From contig JAPTJF010000467.1 of the NCBI GenBank assembly GCA_029339195.1, positions 1 through 47,627 of the forward strand: 47,627 nt of DNA, written 5' to 3'. This DNA is from Micractinium sp. NFX-FRZ. Taxonomy: Eukaryota > Chlorophyta > Trebouxiophyceae > Chlorellales > Chlorellaceae. Positions 1 through 22,732 of this stretch are shown piece by piece. The notes under the pieces are model-generated. The model had not been told where the DNA came from. It made no database searches and saw only the letters and a list, made by a program, of their open reading frames with translations. Positions within the stretch are counted from its first letter, which is position 1. The number at the start of each line of letters is the position of its first letter. The translations under genes were made by a program, and so were the position numbers.

Positions 1-2
1 TG

Positions 3-1341
3 GTGCTTCCAGGCCTGGTGCCGGATGAGCACCTGGCGCTGCACAGCGTGCGCAGCAGCATGGCAGAGCACGTGGAGGGCAAGTTTGCCTGGCAGGCGGC
101 AAAAGAAGAGGTGGTCCAGGTGTGTTGCGAGTGGAGAACAGCTGTGTGTGCGTTTCTGTGCAGTGCCTCTAGGGAAAGTATACTCCCGGCCTGCTCAAGG
201 GCGTGCTGGCACAGGCCCACACTGTTCCAAACTGTATTTGTCCGCCCTTTCCAGGCGGTTGCTGCCAAGATAGCTTTTCACGAAGCTGCGAAGAATGCAG
301 CCGCAGCGGGCGTGGGCGACGGGCAGCTGAGGAGGGTGCACGAGGAGGTGGATGCAGCAGCGCAGAGCTTTAAGGCGCAGGTGGAGGCGGCCGGCTTAAA
401 CACAACCGCCGATGTGCGGCAGCAGGCGGGCAGTCTACGGGAGCTGCGTGCGCAGTTTGAGCGCAGCACTGCCGCCGTGCAGAGCATGGCCCAGGGCAGC
501 GCTGAGCTGGCGGCCGCCCCGCCCGAAGAGCGGCGCCAGCTGTTGAGGGGGCGCCTGCACCCGCTGGTGTCCCAGCTGCAGGTGGGCGGGCTGGCGGGAG
601 GGTGTGGCACTGCACGTGTGCCCATGCCAATGCTTGCTGGCAAGGTTGATCTGCTGACCATCAAACTGCTCGGGCGAGGCACACAGCTGCGCCGTGCCCA
701 TCCTGTGTGCTGGAACGCTTCCCAAAGGCAGTGCACACACCTTGGGTCGCTGCCTTTCCATGAGCCTAACTGAACCTCAATTGTCGGCACGTCCAATGCC
801 TCCTGCCCCCGCCCTGCAGCCCGACCTGGCCGGCAAGATCACAGGCATGCTGCTGGATATTGACACCTCAGGTGGGCGCCTGCCTCTAACATGCTAGTGC
901 AACCGGCTGGCAGCTCGCTCTTGTGAGCGTGCATGCACAACTGTTGCACGGAAGCCCGTCGGCCAAGTGTGCCCCACCTGTGGCTGCCACCCGTGTGCAG
1001 AGCTGCTGGTGCTGCTGGATCCCGGGGCATCCGCTGAGCTGGAGGCCAAGGTGGCAGAGGCGGTGCAGGTGAGGGGCCTTGTGAGCGGGGGTGTCGGAAG
1101 TGGCGCCTGCACCGGGCTATTGACACCAAAGTTGGGCGACTCAGCAGCCCTCGCTCAGCTGAGTGGCCCGGTAAATGCCTGCCAGCTGGCCGTTCTCATG
1201 CAGGGTCTCCTTCTGGCACACGTTCAAGCGCAGGCGCTGGTGGAGAGCGGCGCCCTGCCCCAGGAGCACACATCCGCCGAGGGCGTGGGGGGCACCCACA
1301 GCAGCAGTGCACAGCACACCCAAGCAGCCACTGCTTTGTGA
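3..1341 (+). CDS. Protein with C-terminal MLLE (PABC) domain, 5' end outside window
   Basis: Exons are <3-119, 255-581, 820-871, 1001-1068 and 1204-1341, which give 233 residues in one phase-consistent frame. The last ~75 residues are a MLLE domain: LHPLVSQLQ, then PDLAGKITGMLLDIDTSELL, then LEAKVAEAVQ. The KITGMLL core is the family hallmark. MLLE domains bind PAM2 peptides of translation and mRNA-decay factors, in poly(A)-binding proteins (cytosol) and in UBR5-type E3 ligases. The ~150 residues before it are Ala/Glu-rich and probably helical or coiled-coil. They do not look like an RRM or like the Pro/Gln linker of ordinary PABP, so calling the gene PABP outright is not justified from this fragment. 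The short tail after MLLE is Ser/His/Ala-rich. The domain call is firm and the identity of the whole protein is open. Confidence 0.8.
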
Positions 1342-1482
1342 ACCGACAGCCCCGACCGGCAGACAACAGAAGCAAGCAGAAGGGGCCGGCATGCTCTTTA
1401 AATTCCAAGGTTGGGGTCGGGCAGCAACACGAGAAACGGGGAGGCTTGGGGGAAGCCAACAATGTCAGCTTGTACAGACATC

Positions 1483-1487
1483 TGTAA
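1483..1487 (+). terminator. TGTAA polyadenylation signal of the MLLE gene
   Basis: TGTAA is the usual green-algal polyadenylation signal. This one lies about 140 nt after the stop of the MLLE-domain gene on the same strand. The rest of 1342-1800 holds no supported coding sequence and is best read as this gene's 3' UTR plus spacer. Confidence 0.55.
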
Positions 1488-1806
1488 ATGCATGAGAGAG
1501 CTACCTAGCCAGACCTGCTGCTGTGCGGCCTGCAGCCAGGCGGGAGTCGTAGACAGCGCAGCCCAACACCAGCAGATGTGCAAATGGCAGACACGCACAA
1601 TGCAACAGTAGCCAGCGGCATGGGCAGGCGCCACCAGAAGTGTAGCACAGCACTAAAGCAGGCAGCACACCGACCCCAAGCAAGAAACACATGCAAGCAG
1701 CGGACCCTTGCTGCACTGATGCACGCCACGGCAGGTCAAACACCAGTCCCGAAGGCAGCGAATGCAACGCACAGCAAGACCCTTGATGGTTTCCAGTGGG
1801 GGAGGG

Positions 1807-1824
1807 TGGTGTTGAATAACACCA
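1807..1824 (-). terminator. Histone-type 3' hairpin after H3
   Basis: On the minus strand GGTGTT and AACACC form a 6-bp stem (7 bp with a flanking T-A pair) around a 4-nt ATTC loop, about 50 nt after the H3 stop. The same hairpin follows both H4 genes in this window. Replication-dependent histone mRNAs of algae and animals end at such a hairpin instead of a poly(A) tail. A C-rich spacer and then TGGAAA follow it, also shared with the H4 copies. Confidence 0.85.
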
Positions 1825-1873
1825 GTGTGGGTTTTGTGTGGGTGAGAGGCGCAGTGGCGGCTGGGCAGCCGCT

Positions 1874-3027
<1,154 letters not shown>

Positions 3028-3069
3028 GCGCCTGTGGCCTGCACCCAAGCCTTCTTCACACAAACAAAC

Positions 3070-3108
3070 TGGTGTTATTCAACACCACCCCTCCCAATGG
3101 AAAGAGCA
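3070..3108 (+). terminator. Histone 3' hairpin and downstream element after H4
   Basis: GGTGTT (3071-3076), loop ATTC and AACACC (3081-3086) form the hairpin, with a closing T-A pair. Eleven nt later comes TGGAAAGAGCA (3098-3108). The purine run AAAGAGCA sits 14 nt after the stem, which resembles the place and composition of the animal histone downstream element that pairs with U7 snRNA. The second H4 gene in the window has the same layout. Confidence 0.85.
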
Positions 3109-4186
3109 GGCGCCGCTGCTGCAGTGCGGGTCAATGCCCGCGTGCTGTCGCTTGTACACCGTGCATCGAATGCTGTACCTCTGTGACTTGTTCCTTCCTC
3201 CTCCTGGCCTGCCTTCTTGTGCCTCTCCCTCACACTCAGTCCCCTGGACCCCCTTGCTGCCGTGCATGCCTGCCTGCCCTGGGGTGTGTTGCCTGTACTG
3301 GAGCCTCAGCCCCAGCCTGTCCCCCCACCTGCCTTGCATGTGCTGCGCCTGTGGGGTGGTGCATGGTCTTGCATTCAATGAAACACATGGCATATGGCAG
3401 GCATTCGTGCTGCACTCAGCAGCCGCCATGCTGGCCATGTCTGCGCCACCGCACACAAGCATCCCGTGCCGCCATCACCCAACAGCCACCAGCTGTCGGC
3501 GTTTTGCAGCCACCGCTGTCCTCCTGCCTCTCTGCTGCTGCTGCTACGCCTGGCCGCTGGTGTCCTAGCTGCAGTGTTTTGCCAGCGTGGTGCGGCCCAT
3601 GGCCATCCTCTACAGGAGCGGCAAGCCTCAGCAGGCCGCTGCTCGCCTGGCTGCCTGCCTGCCCTCTTGGCTGCCTGCCGTGCCTTGCCTTGATGGACGC
3701 GCTGGCTGCCCTGCTGCGGCGCCAGGAGGCACTGCAGAGGCACCCCTTCCGCACTGCTGCCACCGCCTCTGGAAGGCTCCTGCTGCGCCACGGCGCTGCC
3801 AGCTGCCTCCAGACAAGACAGGGAGCGGGAATTGAGGTGCCGCTCAGCAGCTCCTGCGCTGTGGGCTCCGCCTTGCAGCGCCAAGCGGGCACTCGGCAGG
3901 GCAACGGCTGCCACCGAGAGCACAGCTGTGCATGGCCTCTGCTGCTGCTGCTGCTGCCAGGAGCCGCCGCTGCCGATCCTGCCGATCCTGCTGCTGCAAC
4001 GGTTGTAGGGGCCAGCCCAACCGAAGACAGCCGCCTTCAACGCTGCGAGCACGCTCTGCATGCTGCGCCGCAGCTGGCCCTGCTGCGCAACCACACACGA
4101 GGGTGCTGCTGGAAGCCGTGCAGCAGCTGACGGGTGTGCCCACCCAGAGGGACACGTGATGCAACAACACACTGAAGCTGCACGCG
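3109..4186. other. Intergenic: UPF2 3' UTR and H4 downstream spacer
   Basis: About 1.1 kb separates the H4 3' element from the UPF2 stop codon. Long open frames exist on both strands, but their translations are Cys/Ala/Leu/Pro-rich low complexity with no family motif. That is expected for GC-rich non-coding DNA. A CTG/CAG-rich run lies near 3938-3962. I saw no TGTAA on the minus strand that would mark the UPF2 poly(A) site. Confidence 0.5.
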
Positions 4187-7100
4187 TCAGAACAGGTTGC
4201 CGCCGCTGCCCCGGCCGCCATAGCCTCCTCCCCGCCCGTAGTACCCCCGGGCGCCTGGCCCTGCCCGCCGCGCAAGCTGCGCCGCACGCAGCGCCTCCTG
4301 CTGCTCCTACAGGCGGCAAGGGGGGACGGACGGCGGGCAGGTCAGAGGGAGAGGGAGCACATGACAGGAACGCACTGCGGAATGCCAGCACCGCGGGCAT
4401 GGGCCGTAGCCGCCACCAGCCCCACTGCACTCTCACCCCTGCTGCCTCCCTCTCTTGAGCCGGAGCCCGCCAGAGCACAAGGTCCCACCCACAGGTAGCC
4501 CCACCAGGCACCTGCCTTACCGCCCAGCCCACTGTGCAGGCTGGCTCAAACTGCACACCCACCTCCAGGTCCCTGTTGTTTGCCTCCAGCACCAGCCGCT
4601 TGAGCTCCGCCTTCTCCGCCGCCTCCTCCTCCTCCTTCTGCCGCAGGTGCGCCGCCATGCCGGCAGTCAGCGGGATGCGCAGCTCCCGGCTGCGGTCCTC
4701 CCGCCCGCCCCGCTTCATCATGACCTTGAACGACACAGCCTCCGTGGCACCAGAGGCGCACCCGCCAGCCTGGCCAACCGCCAGCGGGGCGTGCTGCGCG
4801 GCGTGCAGCCCTCCCGCAGGGGTGGGCCCGCCCACGCCGTCGGGTGGGCCGCCCAGCTGGCCGCCCCGGCCGCCGGCCCCCCGCCCCTGGCTCTCCAGCA
4901 TGAGCTGGGAGAACTCGCGCTCGAATTCGTCGTCCACCTCGACGGGCGCTGACGTGGCGGGGCGCAGCATGCGCACATCCTCCTCCTCCTCCTCGCCCTC
5001 CGCCCCGCTCTCCAGCCTGTGGAGGGCCGGAGGTAGGGGTGAGCACGTGGTGTGGCAGGCAGGTGTCGCAGCCGGGTGTGGCAAGTTCAACGCCAGGCAG
5101 GCATGCAGGGGCAGGCAGGCCACCCAGCAGGCGGCCAGGCACGGGCAGGCAGGTCTCAACCAGCCACCAAGTGCACCCAAGCGTCCATGACCCCACCCCC
5201 TGCCTTACGCTGGGCACTCACCCATCGTCCTCGTCCTCGCCAGAGCCACCCTCCTCCTCCCCCTCCTCCTCGCCGTCGCTCCCCGCATCCGACCCACCAT
5301 CCTCCGGCCCCTCCCCCTCCTCCTCCTCCTCCCCCTCCTCCTCCTCTATGGCGGCCAGCCCGCTGGCTGCTGCCGCCGCCTCCGCCGCCTCGATGTCTGC
5401 CACGGCAGCGCAGGCCGCCTCGTAGCTGTCGTACTGGGGTGGGGTGAGCTTCAGGTGGTCCCACAGGTCCTGCAGGGGGGCCAGGCAGGTGGCAGGGAGG
5501 CCAGGCAACAAGGGGAGCGCTGTTAGTTTGTTGGTGGGCTTGAAGGAAGGGTGGGCATGTCTAAGTGCAGTCCAGCTAGACTCCCTTGCCTTTGGAAGTA
5601 GGAGCACCTAGCCCTCAGCACCTTGTAATGCCCACCTCTCCGCCTGCACATCAAACCCCCACATGCAGCGGCAGCGGCGGCTTGGCCAGCAGGAATCTGT
5701 GCCTCGAACCAACCCTCCACTCCCCGCCTGCCACAGCCCCAGGCACCCACCTGCACATCAAACTCCACATCCAGCGGCAGCGGCGGCTTGGCCAGCAGGT
5801 AGCGCTGCAGGTAGGGCAGGAAGGTGTCCAGCTTGCGGCGGGCCGCGCCGCGCGTGAAGTACTGGCCGCACACCTCCAGCAGGCCGCACACGAGGCGGAT
5901 GCGGAAGAAGTTGTTGGGGGGGTCCAGGCGCCTGCGCCGGTGAGGGCGCGGGGGGTGGAAGAAGTATGCGTGAGGAGTGGGGTTGAGAAGGGTGTGAGGC
6001 CGCTTTACCGCAGCAACCGCAGCACAGCACACATGACGCACGTGCGCCAGCGCCACAGCACAGCACACACGACACAGCAGTGGCACCACCCTCGCGGCAC
6101 AGCAAACACAGCACAGCCGCATCGCCCCATCAGCACAGCACAGCACACGAGGCCCAGCAGCGGCGCACCGTGTGACCTCCGGTGGCGCCCCCGCCTCGTG
6201 GCCGTAGGCCAGCACGAGGTGCAGGGTGGCAAAGATGACGTGGCTGTTGACCAGCTTGTAGTTGTACAGCTCGCCCAGCAGGCGTACCGCAGCCACGCGG
6301 CGCTGGTAGAAGCCTGTCGGGGGAGGGCCACGGGGATCAGGTGGTGGGGCTTACATACTGTGTGTGTGTGTGTGTGTGTGCGAGGCAGGCGGCGGCACTG
6401 GGTGGGGCAGGGTGCCAGGGTGGGAGGTAGGGCCTGGGGTGGGAGGATGGCAGTTTGGGCTGGGACGGTGCCAGCACACCTCTCCCCACCGAGCCTGTCG
6501 CCCTGCTGCCCACCCTCGCATTCACCCACCCAGCTGCATCGCCCGCGCCTCCAGCCCAACCTTGACACCCTCCAATCCAACATGACGGGGCAACCCGCCT
6601 TCCAGTCCCCTCTTCCTCTCCTGCGCCTCCACCCCGTTGCCTCCCCAACGCCCATTGCCTCCTGCACAACACACTTTACTGCTTGGAAACCCTGGTCTCA
6701 CCCGCGTCGGGCGCCTCCAGCCCCGCCTCCACGCTCTCCAGCACCTCATCCACCAGCAACACCCCGAGGGAGGGGTGGTACCGCGCCAGCCCCGCCGCCA
6801 GGCTGGCGATGAAGGGTATCTGGGAGAAGCGCCCCTTGTGGGAGGCCCGCACCAGTGTCTTGAGCAGGTACCGCTCGTGGGCGGCCCACGGCAGGCGGCG
6901 CAGCTTTTTGAGCACCTGAGCCAGGGAGGGGGCGGGGGGAGAAATGGTGCAGGTGGGTGGCAGATGGGAGAGGGGGGTGCAGGGGCGGCTCTGCGCAAGC
7001 GGCGCAGCATTTTCAGGGCTCGGGAGCCAGCGAAGGGGGATGTGCTCGATGAGGAGGGAGGTGGGACGGGGCGGGGTTGTAAGAGGTGGGTGAGAGGGGT

Positions 7101-10100
7101 TCAGGCACGTCACGTGGGGATGGGGGGCAGGAGTGGCAGGTGGGCATGCAGGTCGGCAGGGCAGCCTGGGAGCGGACTGGCTGCTTCGCGCGCAGCCTGG
7201 GGACTGCACCCTGCACCCCTTGTCCCACGCGGACACAGGCCTCCCCCCCCCTCACCCTGCAACCTCCCACACCTGCCCATACCTGCCCCGCTTCCCTCCC
7301 TCCCCGCCCCCACATCCCACCTTTGTGACCTGCCCCGCCGGCAGGCGCTCGTAGATGAGGTGCCTGATGTACTCGTGCTCCGGCGGCCGCTGCTTGCGCT
7401 TCACCGCCCGGTCGGCGGCCTTGACGGCAAAGTAGGCGGAGTCGACGAGGGAGGACTGGCGGGCGTCCAGGTTGCGCGCGTTGCGCAGCTTCATCATGAC
7501 TTCCAAAAAGTTGCCCATGCGGGTCGAGGTCTCGGGCAGCCTGCGGGGGGAGCGGGGGGGGGGAAGGGGGAGGGAGGCGGCGTGTGCATGCTTGAAGTGA
7601 CCGATGGGGAGGCGGAATGGGAAGCAAGGGTGGGGGTGGGCGGCAGTGGAGGGCGGCGCATGGGACAAGAGGCACAGGGCCATGCATATCGTGCACCTCA
7701 CCGCTCCGCCTGCCACCCGCTCCCAGCTTCCTCACCCCCGGCCCCCCAGCAACTCACACATCAAAGAAGCGCCTCGTATTCTGCACCAGCACTGCCCCTC
7801 TCTTCCCCATCACAATCACCCCCTCTGCCTTCCTCCCCTGCCTAATGCCTTGCAAGCCCAGTCACCTGTAGAAGAAGCGCCCCGCGGTCTCCACCAGGGC
7901 GCAGGCCGCGTCGATGTTGTGCCCGGCAAAGTCGTCCAGCAGCTGCTTCAGCATGGAGAAGGCGGTGCCTGCGGCAGGGGACAGGCGGATGTTGAGCTTG
8001 TTACAGCAGGTGGACAAGGCGGTGCCTGTGGCGGAGGGTCTCTGCCTGGTGTGCTAGGCCCAGCAGTTGCCCCGCAGCTCAGCAACTTGGCGCGTGCAGA
8101 AGGCAAGGGGCATGCAGGTGCAGTCGAGGCTACAGCAGTGAATACACAAACATGCATGCCTCCCCAAGCCTGGGCTCCCCTCACCGGGTGGGAAGAGGCG
8201 GAATTTGGCCAGCTCGGCGACGTAGCGCATGTTGCGCACCCGCGGCTCCAGGGTGCGTGCCGTGGCGTCCTTTGAGCGGGCCAGGAAGGAGAACTCGGAC
8301 TCCAAGTGGGACACAACGGCTGCAGGGGGGACGGGCAGCAGTCTTGGGAGTGAGAGGGGAGCTGGGGGTAGGGTGATCCAAGAAAGAGCGGGCCAGGAAG
8401 GAGGCCTCACAAAGGTGTCCAGATGGGCTGCCACAGACGCAGGGGGGAAGGAATCTCAGTGCCATGGCGATTGGCGTGGGGTTCAGACAAGGGTAAGGCA
8501 CATGGGATGAAGGGTCAGGGTTGGCAGCACTGCCTTCCCCGCCCGCCCTTCCACCCTCCCACCCGCCCACTTTAAGCCCCACCCGCACCAACCTTGCGCG
8601 ATGTCGGGGAACACCTGCGCCAGGGTGGCGGTGACGCGCGCGTAGTAGGGCAGCAGGGCCAGCGCGCCCATGGGCAGCTCCGCCGCCAGCGCCCGCGCCA
8701 GCCGCCGGCGCGCCCCCTTGTTCTGCTGGTAGCAGAAGGCCACCGCCAGCTCATCAGCCAGCTCCTTGCTGACGCAGCCCGACAGGCGGGCCAGCAGCAA
8801 GTCCAGCTGGGACGGCTCCCGAGGCTCCTCACCCGCCGCCCCAGCAGCGCCCTTGCCCTGCAGAAGCAAGAGGGGCAGGCGAGAGCGGAGGGGAAGCAGG
8901 TTGCGGTTGAGCATGGCGGCAGGCGGGGGAGGGAGGCAAGGGGCAGGCGTGCACAGGTGGGCAGGTGGTGCGACAGAGGCAGCTCTACAGCAAAATATGT
9001 GCATGGTGGCCAGTGGAGAGGGTGCCTGCCTGCCTCCCTGCTTACCTCCCCCTATCGCTTCGCCCCTGCCTCTCCTCCGCCCACCACCCGCCCCAGGCAG
9101 TTGCCTCCAGCACGGCAGATCCGCCAGTCTGCCTCCTCCTCCTGCCCTCGTCCCATCCTGCCCGTCCCCGCTGCCTGGCGCCCCCGCTGCCTCGCACCGC
9201 ATATACCGCCCCTCCACACCCTCCCCACACCACGCACCCTGCCCCACCTCCAAAATGTCGTCATACCCGCCGCCGCCCTCCTGCTTGGCACTGCCCCCCA
9301 GGGAGGCGCTGCTGGCAGAGCCGGGCAGCCCCTTCTCCTTCTCCTTTTCCTTCTCTTTCTGCGCTGCTGCCCCCGCCGCCGCTGCCGGTGCTGCCGCCGG
9401 CCCGCTGCCAGCAGCGCCGCTGCTGCTGCCCTCCGCTGCCGGCTGCTCTGCGCCCCCCGCTGCCGCCTCCTCCTTGCCGCCCTTCTCCCCCAGCAGCACA
9501 GCAGGCACCACAGCCCGCAGGTCTACCAGAGACTCGTAGAAGGCGCGGGTTTCCTCATCCTCAAACACCTGCACAAGAGGGGTGGAGGGGGCAGGGAGGC
9601 AGCTAGTGAGGGTGACGCCGGTGAGTGGGATACTGTGTTGCGGCCGGCAGTGGTGGGGTGTGAGGGATGCACACAGGCGGACAAGGCAGGGCAGGGAAGG
9701 GACGTTCCAAAGGGGCCATGACGCCCACAAGCTTCAAGCAGCAGCGCAGCCAGGATAGCCAACACGGCCCACTCAAAATGCCGCCCGCCCTGCCCCGCCC
9801 CGCTGCCCGCCTGCCCGCCCCGCACCTGCTGCGCCTGCGCCTCCCCGGCGCCTCCCCCGGCGTCGGCGGACGCCACGATGCGCGTCACAGCCTGCTTCAG
9901 CTCCGGCAGCGGCTGGTCCAGCACCTCTGCCAGGGCAGCTGTTGTGCGCTGCAGGCCCTCGAAACCCTTGCGCTGCGCTTCATAAGCCGCCGCCATGTCC
10001 TCCGGCAGGTCACCCCGGCTGTTCAGCACGCGCGCATTCTCCGCCTCCGTCGCCTGCAGCGCAGCGTGTGCCGTCTGCAGCGCAGCGGAGGCGCCAGCGA

Positions 10101-11863
10101 AGCAGCGCTCCACGGCGCCTCGCAGCGTGGCTTGCGCCTCGGGAGGCAGGCTGTACCGCCCCGCCAGCGCTGCCTCGTACCGCCGCACTGCTGCACGGTA
10201 CGCCTCTGCCGCCGGTGCTTCTGCACTGCTGCTTCCGCTGCCGCCCTCCTCCCCGCCTGGCAGGCTGTCGGGTGCCAGCGCCACCGGCAGCGCAGGCGGC
10301 AGCCCTAGTAGCTCTTCTCGCCCCGCCTTGGCCAGCGCGGTCAGCAGGCTCAGCGCGGCCTGCGCCCCCTCAGCATCTTTCTGGAAGTCTGTCCCGCCTG
10401 CCAGGTGCTTCACTATGGCCAGCAGCACGCTGTGCGCGCTGTACAGCCCCGCCAGCAGCAGCTCAACCAGCAGCCGCAGCACCGCACGCTTGCGGGCCAC
10501 GCCCGCCTTCTCGTCGTCTGCAGCGGCAGGGCGTGGGGGCAGGCAGGTGCAGCAGGGCAGCAGCGGAGAGCTGAGTTGCAGCTGAGCAAGTACGGCCAGC
10601 TTGCGGCTGGCTATCCCTTTCAAAACCCACCCCAGGTGTGCAACGGGGCTTCACCAGCCATACATGCCACACAGCACATTGATCTCACCATAGCACCGTG
10701 CAGCACAGCAGGCACGCTGTGCAAGGCTCCTGCCCATCCCTCGCACCGCAGCACAGCACAGCACAGCACAGCACAGCACATCTCACAGCGCACCTGAGCT
10801 GGCGCACAGCTTGGCCAGGGTGGACACCAGCTCCTTCCCAAAGTCGGCATACCGCTGGTGCAGCGCCGAGCAGACGGCCAGGGCTGCTGGCACGTCTTTC
10901 AGCTTGATGGGCGCCTCGCACACAGCGCCCACCACCTCGCTCACATACTGAGGAGCAGCAGCAGGGGAAGTCAGGGTCAGGACGAGTGGAGGGACGAAGA
11001 TGTGGCATCTGGGATGCAGTTGAAACGACAGGCCAGTGAGCCCCACACACCCAGGGACCTACCAGCTGCCTGCGATATCGAGCATTCTGTCCCAGCCAGC
11101 CACAATTTGCCCCACATCACAGCTTATTACCTTGTCTGGTTTGCCTTGGCAATGCTGTGCAGCAGCGCTGATCGCAAGGCAACAACCCCGGAGTTTTCCC
11201 TTGTCCAAACTCCACCCGCAGAGCTTACCTTGCTCTGGTTTGTTTTGGCGATGTCGTCAAGCAGCGATGCCCGGCTCTCCTCGCTCAGCGTGCGCAGCTT
11301 GCGGATGACCGCGCTGTTCCGCTTCATGCTGGCATCCAGCTGCTTCAGCTCCGCCTCGCCTGCCAGAGAGTGTGAGAGGGAGAGTGCGCAGGGCAGGGTA
11401 CGGCAGGCAGGCAGGTGGGAAGTCGGATGGGCAGGCAGGAGACGGCAATGGCCACATGGGGTCACCACACGGGAAGCCATCATCAAGTGTTGACTGACCC
11501 TGCCAGGCAGATGCAACTGCAATTCTGCTGCAAGTGGGTGTTGCTGCTACCAAAGCTGCTGCTGCATATCATGTTCTTGATGATGCTGCCGGTTGCATAC
11601 CTGGGCGGGTGGGCGCCAGGTTGACTTCGCGCAGTTGCTGGCGCCGCTCCAGTGCTTCGGCGGCCTCATTGATCTTCTGGGTGGCGTCCTGTTGCATTGC
11701 ATTCAGCGCGGAACGGGCACAGCAGTTGGACAGCTGGAGGCACGCCGGCACTGGAGCGGGTGGCGGCGGCAGCGGCGGCAGGCCTGTTCCCACGCCCGCA
11801 GCGCACCTGGATGGCCTCCAGGGACGGCCCTTCGCTGGACCCCGCCTTCTTTACATCCGCCAT
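4187..11863 (-). CDS. UPF2: UPF2, nonsense-mediated mRNA decay factor
   Basis: Sixteen exons join in phase: 11863-11807, 11688-11601, 11359-11229, 10947-10794, 10517-9826, 9568-9248, 8857-8593, 8319-8185, 7968-7866, 7540-7321, 6915-6702, 6313-6169, 5931-5751, 5469-5222, 5016-4563 and 4306-4187. They give 1175 aa, close to plant UPF2. It bridges UPF1 and the UPF3/exon-junction complex in cytosolic decay of premature-stop mRNAs. Family signatures in order are: MKRNSAVIRKL and KYVSEVVGAVCEA in the first MIF4G domain; NLDARQSSLV and YIRHLIYERL in the second; RYHPSLGVLLVDEVLE, LGELYNYKLVNS and LDPPNNFFRIRLVCGLLE in the third; then acidic blocks; then the UPF1-binding region with VSFKVMMKRGG and AAHLRQKEEEEAAEKAELKR. 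The tail is Gly/Arg-rich (YYGRGGGYGGRG). Odd points are an Ala/Glu/Lys-rich insert around 9300-9480 and several introns with decayed copies of neighbouring exon ends. Confidence 0.95.
5642..5693 (-). repeat. Intronic copy of the end of the preceding UPF2 exon
   Basis: This stretch repeats 5750-5799, the 3' end of the exon at 5931-5751, almost perfectly over about 50 nt. By eye there are a few substitutions and one inserted C. It lies in the following intron. The copy carries GC where the true exon has its GT donor. Confidence 0.85.
6359..6380. repeat. (TG)11 microsatellite
   Basis: A pure TG dinucleotide run within the UPF2 intron 6314-6701. No function is inferred. Confidence 0.95.
7752..7791 (-). 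repeat. Intronic decayed copy of a UPF2 exon end with donor
   Basis: The minus-strand sequence resembles the end of the exon 7968-7866. Both contain AAGAAGCGCC on the plus strand, followed by a similar 13 nt ending CACCAG, and both carry a GTGAG-type donor. In the copy the potential donor is GTGAGTTG. It is located in the intron downstream of the true exon. Confidence 0.6.
8013..8037 (-). repeat. Intronic copy of the start of a UPF2 exon with acceptor
   Basis: The sequence matches 7956-7980, the acceptor end of the exon 7968-7866, with an exact core of 13 nt (AAGGCGGTGCCTG). It lies in the preceding intron. Confidence 0.55.
8386..8440 (-). repeat. Intronic copy of the start of a UPF2 exon
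   Basis: Eighteen nt (8386-8403) are identical to 8274-8291 inside the exon 8319-8185. Weaker similarity continues through the acceptor (a GCAGGGGGG-like run in both). The copy lies in the intron just upstream of that exon. Confidence 0.65.
10749..10780. repeat. CAGCA short tandem repeat
   Basis: About six tandem units of a 5-nt CAGCA/GCACA repeat in a UPF2 intron, right next to the donor of the exon ending at 10794. Looser CAGCACA-rich sequence also occurs at 6020-6160 in another UPF2 intron. Confidence 0.9.
11121..11180 (-). repeat. Intronic copy of the end of UPF2 exon 3 with donor
   Basis: Plus-strand 11131-11177 aligns with 11229-11275 at about 80 percent by eye, and the donor is included. 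The true exon end reads LLDDIAKTNQSK and the copy reads LLHSIAKANQTR. The copy has a potential GTAATA donor and sits 98 nt inside the following intron. Confidence 0.8.
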
Positions 11864-12259
11864 GGTGAGACCCGCTCGCAGAGTGGCGCTCGGAAGCGCT
11901 GGCCTAGCTTTGTGAAGGCATGGGCGCAACCCCCTTTTTGGACAAGCTCTGTCGCTTCCTGATACGGGCTATTATCAGCGGCTTAGCTTTCGATCGGAGT
12001 TCGATGGGTCACAGTGCTGCACTCGTGGCGCCGCAAGCAGAGCACTCACAAGTTTCTTCCGTCGTCTCCGGGCTTCGACGCGTCCCTTGTACAGATTTGG
12101 GCAAGCGTAGCTTTCCAGTTCGTTTAAGGAGAGGCCCAAGGTCCCGTCAGCGAACCCCTGTTTGTTTTCGGGCGTGATCGGTTCTTCCGCGGTTTTCGGC
12201 GGCTGCAGCTGGTGGCATGAGCTGACAACATTTGCAGGTGGCCACTGGGAGGCGTCAGG
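11864..12259. promoter_or_regulatory. Divergent promoter region of UPF2 and the BEACH gene
   Basis: 396 bp separate the two outward-facing start codons, so the promoters and 5' UTRs of both genes lie here. The stretch is less GC-rich than its surroundings around 11970-12180. No TATA box or known element was recognised. Confidence 0.7.
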
Positions 12260-19299
<7,040 letters not shown>

Positions 19300-19494
19300 G
19301 CAGGCTGCTCTGTTTTTTTGCGACTCTTTTGCACTGTTCATATCCCTCCCTCTGCTGTGCCCGCTGTGATCGGCGCTGTACCCCAGTCCCAGCTCTCGGG
19401 CTTCCTGCTGCGCTTCCTTGCTGCATTCCTTTAACTCATTCCGATTTTGACAATCTGAAGCGGCTGCTGGGACCAGGGCTTAACTGAGGCAGAC

Positions 19495-22732
<3,238 letters not shown>

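Noticed and set aside
3072..4130. 352-codon open frame on the plus strand after H4
   Set aside because: Its translation is Cys/Leu/Ala/Pro-rich low complexity, it begins inside the H4 hairpin, and no family motif is visible. It is an effect of GC-rich DNA.
7759..7790. Treating the UPF2 intronic copies as real extra exons
   Set aside because: Including them breaks the phase or duplicates a family motif. The direct joins reproduce the UPF2 sequence order without them.
8594..9721. 375-codon plus-strand frame opposite UPF2
   Set aside because: It is antisense to well-supported UPF2 exons, and its composition mirrors them.
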